Assembly: GCA_015847255.1 (NCBI GenBank)
Contig: JADLZK010011578.1
Span: forward strand, 1 to 64,000
DNA from: Hyparrhenia diplandra
Taxonomy: Eukaryota > Streptophyta > Magnoliopsida > Poales > Poaceae
DNA: 64,000 nucleotides
Direction of reading: 5' to 3'
The position numbers were made by a program, and so were the translations under genes. Every line of letters starts with the position of its first letter. Position 1 is the stretch's first letter. The notes under the pieces were generated by a model. That model was given only the letters and a program-made list of their open reading frames with translations. It was not told where the DNA came from and did no database searches. Shown here in pieces: positions 46,446 to 60,157 of the stretch.

Positions 46446-48725
46446 CTCAAATCCTCCAATCACAACAATATACAAATTTAGAGGGCTAAGCCAAAAATAA
46501 TTTTTAGGGGGCCCGAAGGAGGGGCTCCACATAGTTGGGCGGGGCCTTAGGGGGGCTTGGAGTAGGGGGTTGCCTTGCCCCCGCTAGCTTCTTCCCCGAC
46601 TACCATTGGTTTCTTCTTGTCTCGGTTCTTTCTAGCGGAAATGATGGCTCTCGTGGAGTGTTCAAAGGGAGGTGGTGGCGGCAGGGACAAATTTGAGGGG
46701 CTCGTGGAGGGCCTTAAGATCTTAGAGGAAGAAAAATTGAGAGGTTAAAGGTTCTTAGAAGATGTCAATTGGGTGGGTGGGTGGGAGAGCGGGGGCTAGA
46801 GACAAGGTGGTACAACCGTACGGGGTGGTGCCGAAGTTGTTCTCGCAAAACATGGGCACAAAGAAGGGATGAGTCGGACTTTGGGGGAAATTTGGTACCC
46901 TTAGAATTGAGTCCGTTGTAAGGAGCTAGGTGAAAACCTCTTTTCTTTTTTTCCTTCCTCAATTCGGTTGTAAACAACAATCAATATGTGAGAGGCCGTG
47001 GGAGTTTGGTGATGATCTGTTGGTAGTGGACTTTGATGGCAAGGAACCATTGAAGGTTCTGGAGTTCGTATACACGTTTTCGTGGATTCACGTCTTCGAT
47101 ACCTCTTGACCTTATGAATGATACCATTGGAAAGGAGATCAGTGACAAGGTGTGAAAGACTCTAGAAGTAGGTGTGGTGATGATGGTTCAATAATTGTGG
47201 GCTATCTTAGAATTAAAGTTAGATTGGATATTCGTAGGGCTGCTTCATGGGGTGAGACCCCAACTTGGGAGATCAATCATTTATCTACAATTTGAGTTGT
47301 GTCTTCCTTGTTCTTGATCATATTTTTCATTTTGCATGAAATAGTTAATCTCGTGCCATGGTCAAACAAGTAGCACATGATTGATGACCAGAGGTGGCAT
47401 TGTGCTAAATTGTTGGTTCAGATGATTATCGGATCTCCAAGAGTTTGCTAAGATTTGCCAACTCCTAAATGATTTTTGCCAAGCTAAAAAAAAAATAGCT
47501 CATTTCCAAGAGTTTGGTATAATTGACTCCCAAAAATTAAACTTTGAGCTATTTAAACGTAATAAAAAGCAAAAGATAAAGAAATTCGCGAAGTGAACAC
47601 ATAACTATTCATAAATTAATCAAGGTTATATCTAAAAATTGTTGTGTCTTACACTCGTTTGCACTTAGCAAAGAGTTTCTTTTTAGATTCCCCCCTCCCT
47701 TTCTTCTCCTTCACGAGCAAGGCAGAGACCGACGGGGATGTCTGCCCTAGGGCAACGCTGATGGCGAGCGGGGATGAGGCAGGCTTGGACGCCAATGTGG
47801 CTGCTCACTTCTTTGAGCCTTGGACGCTTAGGTGGCCACGCCCGTGTGCGCAGATTAGGATGGGATTCTCATTCTGTCCATCGTCGTACGTGCTCCATCC
47901 GAACGCCACACATGCCACCACTCCTGGCCCATTGAAGAGGTCTTCAGCTCTAGGTCCGGCAGCACCAAAAATTCCTTCACGCACATGGAGAGTCGAGCAG
48001 CAGGCGTTGCGGGAAGGAAAGTCGCAGCACACGGGCTTGGATGCGCGGCAGAGAACTACACACATATTTGCGCGTCGAGGGCAGGTATTGGTAAGTTGCC
48101 AAATTTTGTCGAGTGATATGCCAAACTGTTGGAGACGTCGTTTTCGTAAAAAATTGAAGGATGCCAACCCAATAAAACAAACTGTTGAAGATACTAGATC
48201 AGATGTGTCAAGCATCCACCAAATTTCCAAATTATAGCTCACTTTAACCTTTCTAGATACATTATTTTTGTTTTGCACCTAGTTATATACCAGTATATAT
48301 GTTTAGAAAAGTCAAAATGAACTGTAATTTGGAACAAAGGGATAATTATTATGCGACTCACTCCAAATTCGAAAAACCATGGAAATTATGCGACTCACTG
48401 ACTCCATCTGTTTCTATTTTTTTTAAAAAAAACCGTTGGCTTTACTTCGGCTTGACAGGAAGGAAGTGCAGACTCGTCGCTCGACCCCTCACATATGCTG
48501 ACTGCTGCTGCCTCACTGTCCTGACTGTCACTGGCCCGTACAATGCGCGCCGTCGTCTCCCCACACGTGCCTCCTCGTGCAGAGCCATCCTCAGCCGTCC
48601 GATCAAGATCCAACGCCCGCGAACACGCCACTTTCCCACCAGCCCCCGTCACCGCCGGCCGTCTCCGCCTCCGCGGACCACCGGAGCCAGGGCCCTCGCC
48701 GCCGCCCACCCGATTGAGCCGCTCC
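46446..48725. other. Gap between LSM8 and the cyclotransferase-like gene
   Basis: No gene recognised. A frame at 47644-48237 (197 residues) has no family features and overlaps opposite-strand frames, so I do not call it. GC content climbs from about 48530 to 48860 into the next gene's first exon, marking its promoter and leader. Confidence 0.4.
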
Positions 48726-51601
48726 ATGCCTCCTCCCACTGCGATGGTCGCCCCCGCAGCCGGCGGTCCCTTCCCCGAGCTCACCTGCCCCGCGGATTTT
48801 GCCGCCGTCGCCGCCCCCGGCGGCCGCTTCTCCGTCGTCGGGTTCGGATCCCTCCTCTCCGGTGAGCGGGACGAAGATCGTTGTCACGGGTAGTGGATTC
48901 CTCGAGCCCTGAACCTGCTAGGCCTGACGCTTTCGAGCCTCCTGTTTGGTGGCAGAGCGGAGCGCGCGAGGAGCACTTTCCCGGAGCTGGAGGGCTTCCG
49001 GGTTGCTGTTCTGCGGGGGTTCCGCCGAGTCTTCGCCCACGCTGCCCCCATCTTCTTCGAGCGCGGCATCGCCATCGAAGCCACCAAGGTCCCCAAGCCT
49101 AGTATTTCTCTAGTCATGTCATTGTTTAAGCAACAGGTTTCTCCGTCTCTGATTCTGCAAGGTGGATAGGATTTTGATCAGGGCATGGATGACTGGGAAT
49201 GTATAATTCACTAAAATTTTGCATTTCTGAGTGAAGTGGGACCGTGATTTCACTAATTCACTAACTCTTCCTGAACGTTAGTTTCTGTACAGGATGATTT
49301 CAGATACTCTTTTTTAGGCTTTTAGCAGACCAATACATTGAACTAGCACATCAGTTGTTTCAATTTCATCTATAACATTGCCATGTGTTGAGTGTTGTAC
49401 ATTCCACTTTTCCAGTCCTTGTGTACACCTGAATGTGAAGACAATAAAGGCAAATATGCACTTGGTACGAGTAGTGCTTGGATGATAAATATGTACTAGG
49501 GGTGCTTGGATGATACTGCAATTTATGATCCTACACGACGTAATGAAAATTGCAATACTAGTTAAAACACTGGACGGCTAAAAAGTTGGGATTTCAATGC
49601 ATTGAACAAATATGTGTTTCTGTAACATGACTACATGAGCATCAGCATCACTGCTTTAGTAGTCTATTATCCTGATCCTGGAGAAAAATAAATTTTAATA
49701 TGTTGTTGAGTACAAATGCAGAGTACCATATGTACTTCCCTGAGAAAGTTACATTACTGGTTTCTTGTGGTTTCTTAACGTTCCCCTTTCTCATTCCAGT
49801 ATTGGGTGCCTGTAGGAATTTTCAAGCTTGAGCGTGGAGCCATGCGACGGTGAACTGATAGTAGTCACAGTTTTTGAGATCAAGGAGGAAGAGGTCAGGT
49901 GGTTTTCTCAGTGATATATCGTAATCATACATGGGTGAACTAATGGACTGTTCCTGAACTCCTTTTTGGTGGGGCCTAAAAGTTCATGATATTTGCAGGT
50001 GCCAGCATTTCTTGAGAGGGAACAAGAGTTTAGATTTCTTGCGGTGGGTGACCAGTTAATTCATTTCATGCTTGCACATCTAGCCTAACTTGTAAAGTGA
50101 ATAAATATGTGCAGTTTTAGATGTTCAGTTACCTAATGTGGAGCCTGAAGAGTATAGATGTTCAGTCACCCAAAATTTGACTAGTTTTTCACAAGTGTTT
50201 GCTGCCGCTTTTGTTTGTATTTTAATGTGTTTCAGGTTGTCCCTGAAGGATTAGATGGGGTACCTTTTACAAATCGAGCAGTAAGTACACCTAATCTACA
50301 TTTGAAATCATAATTGTAGTTTTGCTTTTGCTGTTTGCTGCTGCTTCCTTCCTGCATCAGAGTTATTTTTCTTCGTCTTGGTGGAATTTGGTGGTTAGGT
50401 TGTCTGTGCGCGCTACAGCGATGAAGAATATTTCCAAGAAAGATGCCAAGGTTGAATTTTATGCCTTTACTTCATTCCAACTATTTTAGAACTGTTTTGT
50501 ATGTCTATATCTGCCGTGTGCTGTCAATCTATTGCTCCAAGATCATCAGATTTTGTAGGAGATAGTTGAAAGGAAATGGTAATCTGTTCTTGAGTTCATC
50601 CAGGCCCCTTTAACACGAGATTATAGTTAAAGCTAGACATGTTTGAATCCTGCTCAAATAAGTTTATGATGACGGGCAATGCAATGGCTTTATGATGAAC
50701 ATTTCTCAAACCTTTTTTTTTTTTTCTGGCAAATCAAAACATGCTTCTGTAGATGGAAGTTGTTCTTTTAAGGCAATGTGATACAGGTTGCTAACTTCTA
50801 GAAAATTGCTTGAGATAAAACCAAATCATATTTGATTTTGTAGTCAATGACGTGTTGAAATTTTGAGTGGCTACTTCTGCAGGGAGCAAGGAGATATATT
50901 ACCAACACTATGGACGGTACAACATTGACAAAATATGGAGAGATGACATTTTACCATGTCGCTTATACCTCAGACATTGGTGAGCATTTGATGTTCAAAG
51001 ATATATAACGTTAAAACAATATGTGGGGTTGCTTCTTTCATCTCGTAGATAAATTAGTATTCAACATTGGAGGGGGTCTAACTTGTGATCATGGAATAAA
51101 CCTCCTGTGTAGTTACACGTGCACGCTACCAATAATTCTGGGTACAATATATATTATCTGTTCTCTCTTGTATAGCACATCCATGACACTATGATATCTC
51201 AAAAAGGAGTTTGCATCTCTAGTGGAAAAATGATATCATTGCTTTCTGACAACCGGAAGCAAGATGCATGCCTGAAGCAATAGGAAATCATTGCTTTTTT
51301 CTGATTGCATTTATCCAAAGCAACACATTTTCTCTGCATAACGACTAAGTGTGTACAAGCATGATGTCATCAATATTCTTTTAGTTTTAGCAATATGATA
51401 TTTTTGATATTTTGTGATTCTAATTGTCTTTTCAGTGTTCTTGCTGCGAAAAATCTTGGAGAACCAGCATACAGCAACTTCTTAGACCACACCTATCTTG
51501 GTGACCGAAAAACTACAATAAGGGAATACCTGGCCACTACCGGAGCTGGAATCATGGAGGAGGAGCCTCCCGAGTCGCTAAAAAGTCGGTACGGTGGATG
51601 A
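48726..51601 (+). CDS. Gamma-glutamylcyclotransferase-like (AIG2/GGCT-fold) conserved protein
   Basis: A conserved plant protein of unknown function. Eight exons: 48726-48861, 48956-49088, 49816-49893, 49999-50043, 50236-50280, 50399-50450, 50883-50979, 51436-51601. Near the N-terminus, FSVVGFGSLLSERS resembles the 'YGSL' substrate loop of gamma-glutamylcyclotransferase folds. Later blocks are SLSVEPCDGELIVVTVFEIK, FRFLAVVPEGLDGVPFTNRA, VVCARYSDEEYFQERC, YYQHYGRYNIDKIWRDDILP and NFLDHTYLGDRKTTIREYL. The start at 48726 (MPPPTAMVAPAAGG) fits the GC-rich first exon; an ATG at 48744 is an alternative. Exon 2 carries an apparent two-base (CG) insertion near 48965, after which SARSTFPELEGFRV reads in the correct frame. 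It converges with PP2C, 550 bases apart. An enzyme role is inferred from fold resemblance only. Confidence 0.75.
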
Positions 51602-52151
51602 TTTGATGAGGAATCTCATATCCACCACAGGTTGAGCTCTCATATCATATTTTGACAGTTAGTGAATTAGGAGAGTGTGTTCCAGGATGTACGAAATAAT
51701 GCATGGTGCTCCGTTGCAGAAGATCTGGGGTTCTGGTTTGTTTGGCAGGTGGCGCCAAAACATGTGATTTGTGACCAAATTCTGATTGATGCGCCGCATC
51801 TATAATTGCGATTGTTTGCTACCACGACAGAAATTCAGAGCCAGACACCACAAAAATGAGGACAAAATGCATCTTTTTCCCCTTTTCTGATGGCTGGTGT
51901 TCGTTCTCGTACATTTTGACTGGCAAGGTATAAAAGCCGGAGATTTTTTTTGTTTGGTCATCCACCGCCTGCAGTTCTAATCGTGGAGTGTCACGATCAT
52001 GCGACAAACTGCACGTTCTGAATGGTGGACGGCGGCAATGCACTCTTCTAGTCTCTCTACTACGAATGCGACGGGCACAATAATCGTAGTCTTGAGACGT
52101 GCATTTTGTTGTCTCTGCTTGACGTGACCGAGGCACGTTCAGGTTTCGTGT

Positions 52152-54695
52152 CTACGACGGCGGCGAGTGGAAGAAGAGGCAGACCGCCGAGCAGTCGTCG
52201 ACGGCGATGCCACGCAGCCTGCGCCTCCAGGCGCGGACAGCGCACTCCACCAGCCGCTTGGCCGCCTTCTCCCGGTCCGGCGTCGCCGCCACGATCTGCA
52301 CGGCCTCGTCGTTGGAGAGCACGTCCCACACCTGCCGTAAAAAGTCCACGCGTGTCATCGTCAGTCATCAGGCAATGACCACTGAATGAAGGCGAGCTGA
52401 GTGTGTTTGCGAAGAAAGCAGAAAACTAAAGACGAAGCCACGAAAGGTACCCCGTCGGTGGCGAGGATGACGAACTGGTCACCGCTGGTGATCCTCCTCT
52501 GCGTCACCTCTGGCACCGAGATGACGCCGCAGTCCTGACGCAGTAGTCCCCGAACGCGCGCGACATGGCGAGCCCCGGCGACTCCCGGTTGGGCTGATAG
52601 ACACGGTGCACGCCGGGCTCGTCGGCGAGGCAGAACACTTCGCCGTTGCACCGCCGGATGCGCTCCTTCCTCCTCTGCACACATCGTATTCCAGGACACA
52701 ACGTCAGCAACGGCCGCCGTCCCAAGAATGCATGGCCGGTCAGGGGCTCAGGGCGGCGCGCGGACAGCAGCGACTTACGTGGCAGGTTGGGCTTGAAGTC
52801 GACGGTGAGCTGGACGGCCGCGATGGCGCCGTCGTCGGACGTGGTGCCCAGGACGGCCGGGAGTCGCCGACGTTGGCGACGACCATGAGGTCGCCCTGCT
52901 TGACGATGGACAGCGCGGTGCATCCGCTCTGGACGGCGTCGAAGCGGCGGCTGCGTCGGAGCTCGTCGTCGACGGCGGCGCACGCGGCAACGTAGGACTG
53001 CTTCCAGAGGTCCAACTGGCAGTCGCTGAGTTTCTTCTCGCCGTCGATGAACGACGCCAGAGCGAGCGCCTCCTGCCAGTGGCACAGCAGCGACGGCGGC
53101 AGCGAGTCGCGCACGGCCTTGGCGACGTAGTGGCCCCACGGGCCGTGCCCGTCGAAGATGCCGCAGAAGATGCTGTCCTCCTGGCACCCGAAACCCTGAA
53201 GATACGTGACAGAAAAGCCATGTCAACAAATTTTCTTCACATCATAAGCTGGAATTCTGCATAAAGTATTCCTAAGATTTGCCAAAACATTCTATAACTA
53301 TACGAATCGAGTGGGTAAAAATTGAAGCCAAAATGCTGCGAGTTCTCTTCATTCACACATGGGTTTGCCAGCAGCTGGTGTGGAAAGTGTGATGATTCTT
53401 TATGTTGCCTAATGTTCTGCCTGTTTGGCATTACATGTATGGTTGAGCTTCAAGGGGATTGATAATCTTTATGCTGTACAATCATTGAAAGATAAGCGAC
53501 AATTTATTATTCCACTGTGACATCACACACAACCAACTGAGCCAACCATTCATCCATCCATTTGAGGTAGTACTACCTAGCTGTAGGTCATGCTTGTCCT
53601 CATTCTATTGGATGGTTTGGTTTGCAGAATTAACAAGCCAGATTAGTTAGACAACACGGGGAAACAGTTATAATATTCAGGAAATAATAAAATAAAAATA
53701 AAAGCCCTAGCACGACAGCAACAATGAAGAACTCTCAAGAATGTGTTGTGTGGGGAGTAATCTGATATGAGATGATGTGGCTAACTTTCCATCTTAGGCA
53801 GTGAGGTTAACTATATAATTAACTACCCAAAAGCTACTGCTACCTTGGGTTCAGACAACAAGAGCTGAAAAGATATCAAATCATCAACAGTAACAATGAA
53901 AACATCTTCCTCCTAGAGCAGCAAATTAGGACACGTATGACCCCTCTATTTCTATGTGACTTGTCAGAAAGAGAGAGCCCTAGAAAGCCAAGAGGAAACA
54001 CCAGACTCGTGCTCCAATACCTATGCCTCCCTAATTGGCCTTATTATCACTACAACACGCTTTCTTGAAACAAAAAGGTGCTTACTGTTATATGATTGGT
54101 TGTTTTTTCTTTCATATTTCTCAGAAACACAAAATGGACTGAAACATCAATCTGATGACGAAAAACAAATAAATAAATTACCGATTAGGTGAGCTACGGA
54201 AAGACAAGTCAAGGTTCAATGTTTGTTCAGCATACAAGCACATCAAGAAGCTGTTTGTTTGGTTTCTTACAATAGCACGCATGAGCCCGACGAGAAATTT
54301 CCAGAATTTGTAAAATTCCACGGAAATATCACGTGCAGTGACAAATTTATGCAACCGAAAATTCCGATTGAAAAAAAAAATGAATGAACGAAAAAAGGAA
54401 GCAAGAAGCAGAGCATACATCAGCAGGAGCTGAGGTGTAGAGGGGAGAGAGAGAGAGGAGTAGGCTTGTAGCTGCTGACCTCCCAGACGATGGAGCAGTC
54501 CTGGTTGATGCCCTTCTCGCCGCGCCGCGAGCAGACGGCGGCGAACGTCTCCGAGCCGTCGCCCCACAGGGTGCCCGACGTCCTCAGCACCGCCGGCACG
54601 GCGGCCTTGCCACCGCCGTCCCCTTTCCTGTCCCTCTCCCTCCCCACCGAGAGCGACCGGGCGAGGCCCTGCAGCAACGACGAGATCTGCCGCAT
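52152..54695 (-). CDS. Protein phosphatase 2C (PP2C) family protein, with frame breaks
   Basis: Metal-dependent Ser/Thr phosphatase. Four exons: 54480-54695, 52782-53195, 52451-52674 and 52152 to about 52332, about 345 residues in total. Exon 1 starts MRQISSLLQGLARSLSVG and carries the GEKGINQDCSIVWE motif. Exon 2 has GIFDGHGPWGHYVAK (metal-binding DGHG), SGCTALSIVKQGDLMVVANVGDSR and DFKPNLP. Exon 3 has ADEPGVHRVYQPNRESPGLAMSRAFGDYC and ITSGDQFVILATDG. Exon 4 has VWDVLSNDEAVQ and ends AVDDCSAVCLFFHSPPS. It belongs to the plant PP2C group without an obvious membrane segment. Three single-base faults break the frame: one C missing near 52857 (after VGDSR), one extra base at the start of exon 3 (about 52668-52674) and one T missing near 52535 (in YCVKDCG). 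All catalytic motifs survive around them. Confidence 0.92.
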
Positions 54696-57200
54696 TCTCG
54701 TGCACGTTTGATCGAGAGTTCAGGTGCTACCGCGACAAACGGATGAGGATGATGATGATGATTGGTTTGTTAGGCCGATGGTACGGCGCCGGTGCTCATG
54801 GAAAATAACAGAGCACCAACCGGCAGCCGCCATGGCGATGGTGGACAGGGCGCCTGGCCATGGAGGATCTTCTTCCTCGTCCCTGAAGCAAGGAGCTTGG
54901 ATTGGATTGGACTGGACGGACAGGACCGGCTCAAACAGAAGCGAAAAGAAGACGCTTCCTTCCAAACTCTCACGCGAGCGCAAGAACGACCAAGCACAGG
55001 AGGATCGAGCGGCAAGTTCTTGGACAGCTAGCTAGGTGAACCGTGGAAGGAAGAGGACCGGAGGAGAGGAGGGCCTGTGAATTGTGGTCTGAAGTGAGGT
55101 GAAAGCTTGGACGGAGCTTTTAAAGGAGGAGGAAGAAGATGAGGTGGGGGAAGAGCCGTGGGAGCAGGGGAACGCCGGGCGAGTCAGCAAGCGCGGTGCC
55201 CGTCGCTTGCACAGCAACATTCCTTGGGCTTGGGCACTTGGGGCAAGGTCTGGACGCACGGGACGCACGCGGCCCGGTCTCTCCCTCTTGTGTGGTCAAT
55301 GACGGATAGGCCCCTCAGGCATATCCATTCCTCGGCTTTTCGGTGACGGCGTGGATAACGTCCTGCTTGGGGCAGGGGTGGGTAGTGCCGTTCTGGGATT
55401 GTGCTTTTGTTGTAGTCCCTTCAGCCATTGCTGGGACGAAAAAAGAAAGCTTACTCTTTTTTTTTTTTTTGGTTTTGTTAGATGAAAAATAATAATCGTT
55501 GATATTTGTCTTATTACGTGTTTGTTTAGAATCTCCTATAATCCTATAGTATTTGGAAGGGATCTGAGATAAATGTTAGTACTTATTTGACATGATTTAA
55601 TGAATGATACTTATATAGAAGTAAAAAGTGTTATGTTAAACGAGGGACAAATTAGAAAAAAAAAACCTATATAGAACTAACATTTGACTAGGAAATAAAA
55701 AGAGATATTTGTTGATTTCTTTTGAATCTTTCACTAGGCCATGTTAGAAATGTTAAATTTGATTTTTTTGGTTGCAAGAATGGTTCTTATTTTTTTGCAC
55801 ATTTCTCCTTTTTCCTTAGAATTTTGTTCACTATCGAAAGTACAAAAGTGATTTTGTTTATGCTCAGCATTCATGACTAGATATGGTGATGATAGACATG
55901 TGATTTTTTTTTCTTGCAAGGATGGTCTCAATGAGCGACACGTGGATTTTTATTTTTATTTTTTGTCTTTTTAAATAAAGGCGCGCACACACACAAGACT
56001 TGTAACATCATTGTCCATGTCCATGCTGAGAAATGCCTAAAATCCGAGTCAAGGTAGAAAATTGACTAGTCTTCGGCCATTTTTCTTATTATATTGTTCA
56101 CATCTCTTAGTGTTTTTTTTTCTTTTCAAGGAAAATAAAATCATAATACGGCGCTGAAAAACTCACGATATGGGTTGACATTCATCAATTGTAAAAGCTA
56201 TCCACGGAAGGGATGATATGCTTGTTTATCCATGCTGCCCCCTGCGCCAACTTATCGGAAGGACCCAAGGAGATAACATTATCTAAATTATCTAAAGGCA
56301 GCAAAGAATATTCAAATAGTGTCACCAGTGAAGCCCTGAGCCACAAGAATAATCTACAAATTTTATGCAAGAATGTTCACAGGATCTGCAAACAAAAACC
56401 CTGCAATTTTCACCTGCCTCTAATTATTTACTTACAAAACACCCTGAAATTAAACAAGGTTTTAATACTACTCCAATCCAAGTAAATAATAAATAAACTC
56501 ATCGGAGGGCAGGTGCGTCATTTCCCGGTCATGTGTGTGTGTGAACGCGGGACCGCGAAGGCAGGCAGCGCGCTGACATGGCCATGCCGTCGCCCGCTGG
56601 CACGGCCACGAATTGTGGCTCCGCGATGCGTGGCCTCCTGTGCGTGGGCCCCAGCTGAGGACCGGCCGGCCCCTAGGACGCGTGGCAGGGGGGGGATATT
56701 TGTCGTGTCACCGGCGGTGGGGCTGGAGGCCACACAGCACACGAGGCGACCGAGATTCTCTGCGCCGGCTCGGCTCGGGCTCGGATCGGCGTGTCGCTGT
56801 TGCGTCAACACCACTATTACCAGCACTACGAGTACGAGCGGTGGTGTTTAATTAGGCGGCCACCGCAAGTGATTTTCTCCCGGCTGATGCGATGGGACTG
56901 CGTGCGCTGCGAGCGATCACCGGCCCGGCACCGGCACCGGCACCGGCAGCCGCGCCCGCTCTGATTCGCTCCGCCGATTGCATTTGCACGGGTGATTGCT
57001 CGCCTCGCCGCGTGTTGCATGCGCGCCGCCCGATTCGGTTGGTTCGGAGCCACCAGATCTTGGCTGACCCCGCGACGACTGTTGACGCACATGCATTGCT
57101 GATGCTGATGCTGATGCATGCCTAGCTTCGTGTTCATCTCAATCTCATCTGCTGTACCTGTAGTACGTGTACGCAACCATCTCTCGTCAAAAGATGCACA
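54696..57200. other. PP2C promoter and downstream intergenic sequence
   Basis: Positions 54700-55440 are the probable PP2C promoter and leader, with (GAT)n-like repeats at about 54745-54765. Positions 55450-56500 are AT-rich with T-runs. Positions 56510-57130 are GC-rich with '(cggcac)n' around 56930 and '(tgatgc)n' around 57100, but no recognised gene. Confidence 0.4.
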
Positions 57201-59597
57201 TTAATGTACAGTACACTACGGAGTACTAGTTTCGTGTGTTTATTAGTTTGTGCTCGCTAGACACGCTTGGTTGGCAATGCTGAAAGTAGGAAGGGGAGGT
57301 GCCAAATAGGTGTTGGCAGAAATGTGAGACATGCAAACTAGTCCACGGATGTGGCCTCATGCCATCCTTTCCTTTAATGGCATGCCGACCCATAGAGGCT
57401 CTCCATGGATCTCTTTTCCTCCTCTGTAGAATCCTCTCTGTAAATGCAAGGAGATCTTTGTGACCCTATAGAGGCTACTAGACAATTTCTGCTCTGACGA
57501 TGGCTATGGGGTTGTTTCTTTGTCACAAGTGATTTCTGCTCTGAAAATCGCTGCTTTCCATTTTCAATAGTTTTATGCCTTTGTGATTAATTTAAATTCA
57601 TTGTTAGATGTGTGCAAAAATCACTTCTTAGATGTGTGCATATATTTACTAAAAGCGAAAGCATGTCCATGAAGCCTTTTCTAGTTTGTGTTTTGCTAAA
57701 AAACTAAAATATCATTAAACAAAGATGATAGCAAAAATTCAACACTAAAAGCTAAAAACTCTTTTTCGCTTAATGAAAAATTTAAGTCAAAAAAACCTAA
57801 AAACAAACAAGCATACCTTCAAAAGAGTATATATACGTCAGCATATTATTAGAGGGCTATTTTTAGTTAGCTCATCTCAACCCCTTTTTCTTATAATGGC
57901 TAGTAGCCTAGTACGTTACCACAACATATGCTTTTTCTGTTCGTCCTCCCCACTACCTCTTAACGATCGACTAATGAAAACAGGGTGTGTTTAGATCACC
58001 AAAGTTGGTGCAAAATTTTAGATGGATGTGTCATATCGCATTAATCAGAAGACGTTTCGTTTGTTAGTGGTAAATATTATCCTACCAAACAAAAGAAGCC
58101 AGCCAAAAGAATCGCCTCAAGAATGCATATCTAAACTGTGTGTAATTATTTTAATTTTTTATCTATATTTCCATCCATACATGCCGGCCGACGGATGTGA
58201 TGGGGAATCTTCTTTTTGCATAGTAGAATTTGGGAGGATTTTGGGAATTATAGTTGAAGACTAGATCACTGACATGCCAACCGATATAGGCATTTTGATT
58301 AACAAAAAATTATCATGCAAGTCTCTATTCAATCTTACGATCGAAGAAGCTTTATTGAAATGTTTGATCGTACCATAACAGCGACTTGCTTCGCATCTGA
58401 ATAAGGTGTAATTTTGCTCATCTCGATCTGAAGCCTGAAAAACTTGTCTCAGAAGATTGTTAGAGATCGACATGAGAAAGGACGGGATGTCCATCTATCG
58501 TTACCTTTTTGTTTCTGGAATCTGCTCATTACTTTATGGGTCCCCTGATTCAGGATATTTCTTGATATTGTAAAATATCTCTCAATCTTCACCAGCTATT
58601 TAAAGCATTTTCTCTGTTCAAGTGTACTGTTATTCGCACAATTGTTTAAGAAATGATTAATTAAATCTGCTTAGCCACTAACTGAGGCGGATCCAGCTAC
58701 CAAGCTGGCGCTCTAGTGGTTGAGATTAGGTTCTTATTCCCCAGCTCATATTATATAATTGATTATAACGAAGGTCCACACACAATCTCAAAAAAACAAT
58801 AGTAGTAGTAATTATTGTGATCGGGCAAACTGATAAATTATCCAAGAAGGTATTATTCCAATTTCGTTCCAATCGAAAATAATCTTTATCAGTTATGATT
58901 TGATTAAACAATTTCTGCAAATGAAAAAGAATGAACTCGGCAACGGTCGTAGCATTGTGCATAGATCTGGTAAACCAAACAATTATATTTATTCCCCACG
59001 GATCGTGACGCATTATATTATATATATATTCTGCGAGATTGTAGGGTGTGTGTGATACATATTTTTTCATGCTCATCGAATCAACTGTGCATCATGCATA
59101 TACGGGGGAGATGATTTGAAACACGCTGAGACAGATGATTTGACACATTTATTTATGTGTCAAACACGACGGTATGGATACATAAATTATTTGTTCTCTG
59201 TTTTTTAGAGCAATATAAAATTAACCTGCTCTTAATACATAATACATATATGCAACTGCCATGACAACTGACAGGCATATCATTGGTTACATAGGTCGAA
59301 TTTGACATTGAAATCGTTAAAATGTGCAAGGGATGGGTGGACTTAACAAATGTGTTGACGCGATCATACGTAGTAGATTAGCAAATCAAACTAGTTAGGG
59401 CATATTTGATCGGACAGCAAATGTACTTAGACCCAGTTTCATACCTTTTTTTTTTTTTTTTTTTTTTTTTGAGACAAGCCTGTTTGACACCTGTGACTAA
59501 ATTTTAGCTTCTTATCAAACTGTCGAGGAAGGCGCATGCGCGGAGGCGCTGGTGAAGTCATCGCTTACTTTTTTTGTCATAAATTTTTTTTTGTCAT
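57201..59597. other. Intergenic sequence with a MITE-like fragment
   Basis: No gene seen. At about 57982-58215 the text 'gggtgtgtttagatcac' to 'gatgtgatgggga' resembles the common grass hAT-type MITEs with GGGTGTGTTTAG ends, but no clear right inverted repeat or target duplication was found. A T-run of over 25 bases lies at about 59446-59471. Confidence 0.35.
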
Positions 59598-59611
59598 CAA
59601 TGCAAAAACAG

Positions 59612-60144
59612 AGTTGATACAACATTTGTTTCTTATTTGTCGTTTTACGAGGATGGTATGGGCCACGGTTCACACGGCTTGGGGTCTAAGGAAGCCTACC
59701 GTATAAATAACTTATTTAGGGATGGTGAATGGAATACCAAAAGAATTTAAACCACTTGTTCTTGTTGGTGCGCAAATGACCTTGTGTTGGTCCATCCGGC
59801 TCTGCGAGAAATGCAATGGTTTCGAAAATAAACATTCTTTTTTTTGCGGGTAATCTACTCGATCACGACTTTGGATCCGCATACATGGGCTATCCCAAGA
59901 ACGGCCTTCTTCGGGAGAGGTGCTTGTAGCGCCTCTCGGTTCTTGGAGAGGGTGGTGAGGACTTTTTTTCCTGCACGCATGGGTGGCGGTCTAGTCTTAG
60001 GATTGACAGTCATTAGTGTGTATCGTTATTTAAAATATCAAAGGTCGTGGTGCCCAAGGGTAGAGGGCGAGGGAGTGTTTCAAGACATTGTATCACCTTG
60101 ATGTAATTTCTTGAAATCAATAAAAGCTCCCATTTCCAAAAAAA
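59612..60144 (+). mobile_element. 5'-truncated LINE 3' end with target duplication
   Basis: About 530 bases ending in a LINE-like 3' region ('cctctcggttcttggagagg' to 'aatcaataaaagctccc') and an A-run at 60138-60144. Near-identical flanks 'caatgcaaaaacag' (59598-59611) and 'caatgcaaaacag' (60145-60157) form a 13- to 14-base target duplication differing by one A. An early stretch translates to a decayed ORF2 C-terminus. No intact frame remains. Confidence 0.7.
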
Positions 60145-60157
60145 CAATGCAAAACAG

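Noticed and set aside
47644..48237. 197-residue open frame upstream of the cyclotransferase-like gene
   Set aside because: No motif, no family resemblance, no splice logic and overlapping frames on the other strand.
56513..57125. GC-rich patch with several 70-116 residue frames
   Set aside because: Frames run on both strands and are composition-driven; simple repeats such as (cggcac)n explain part of it.
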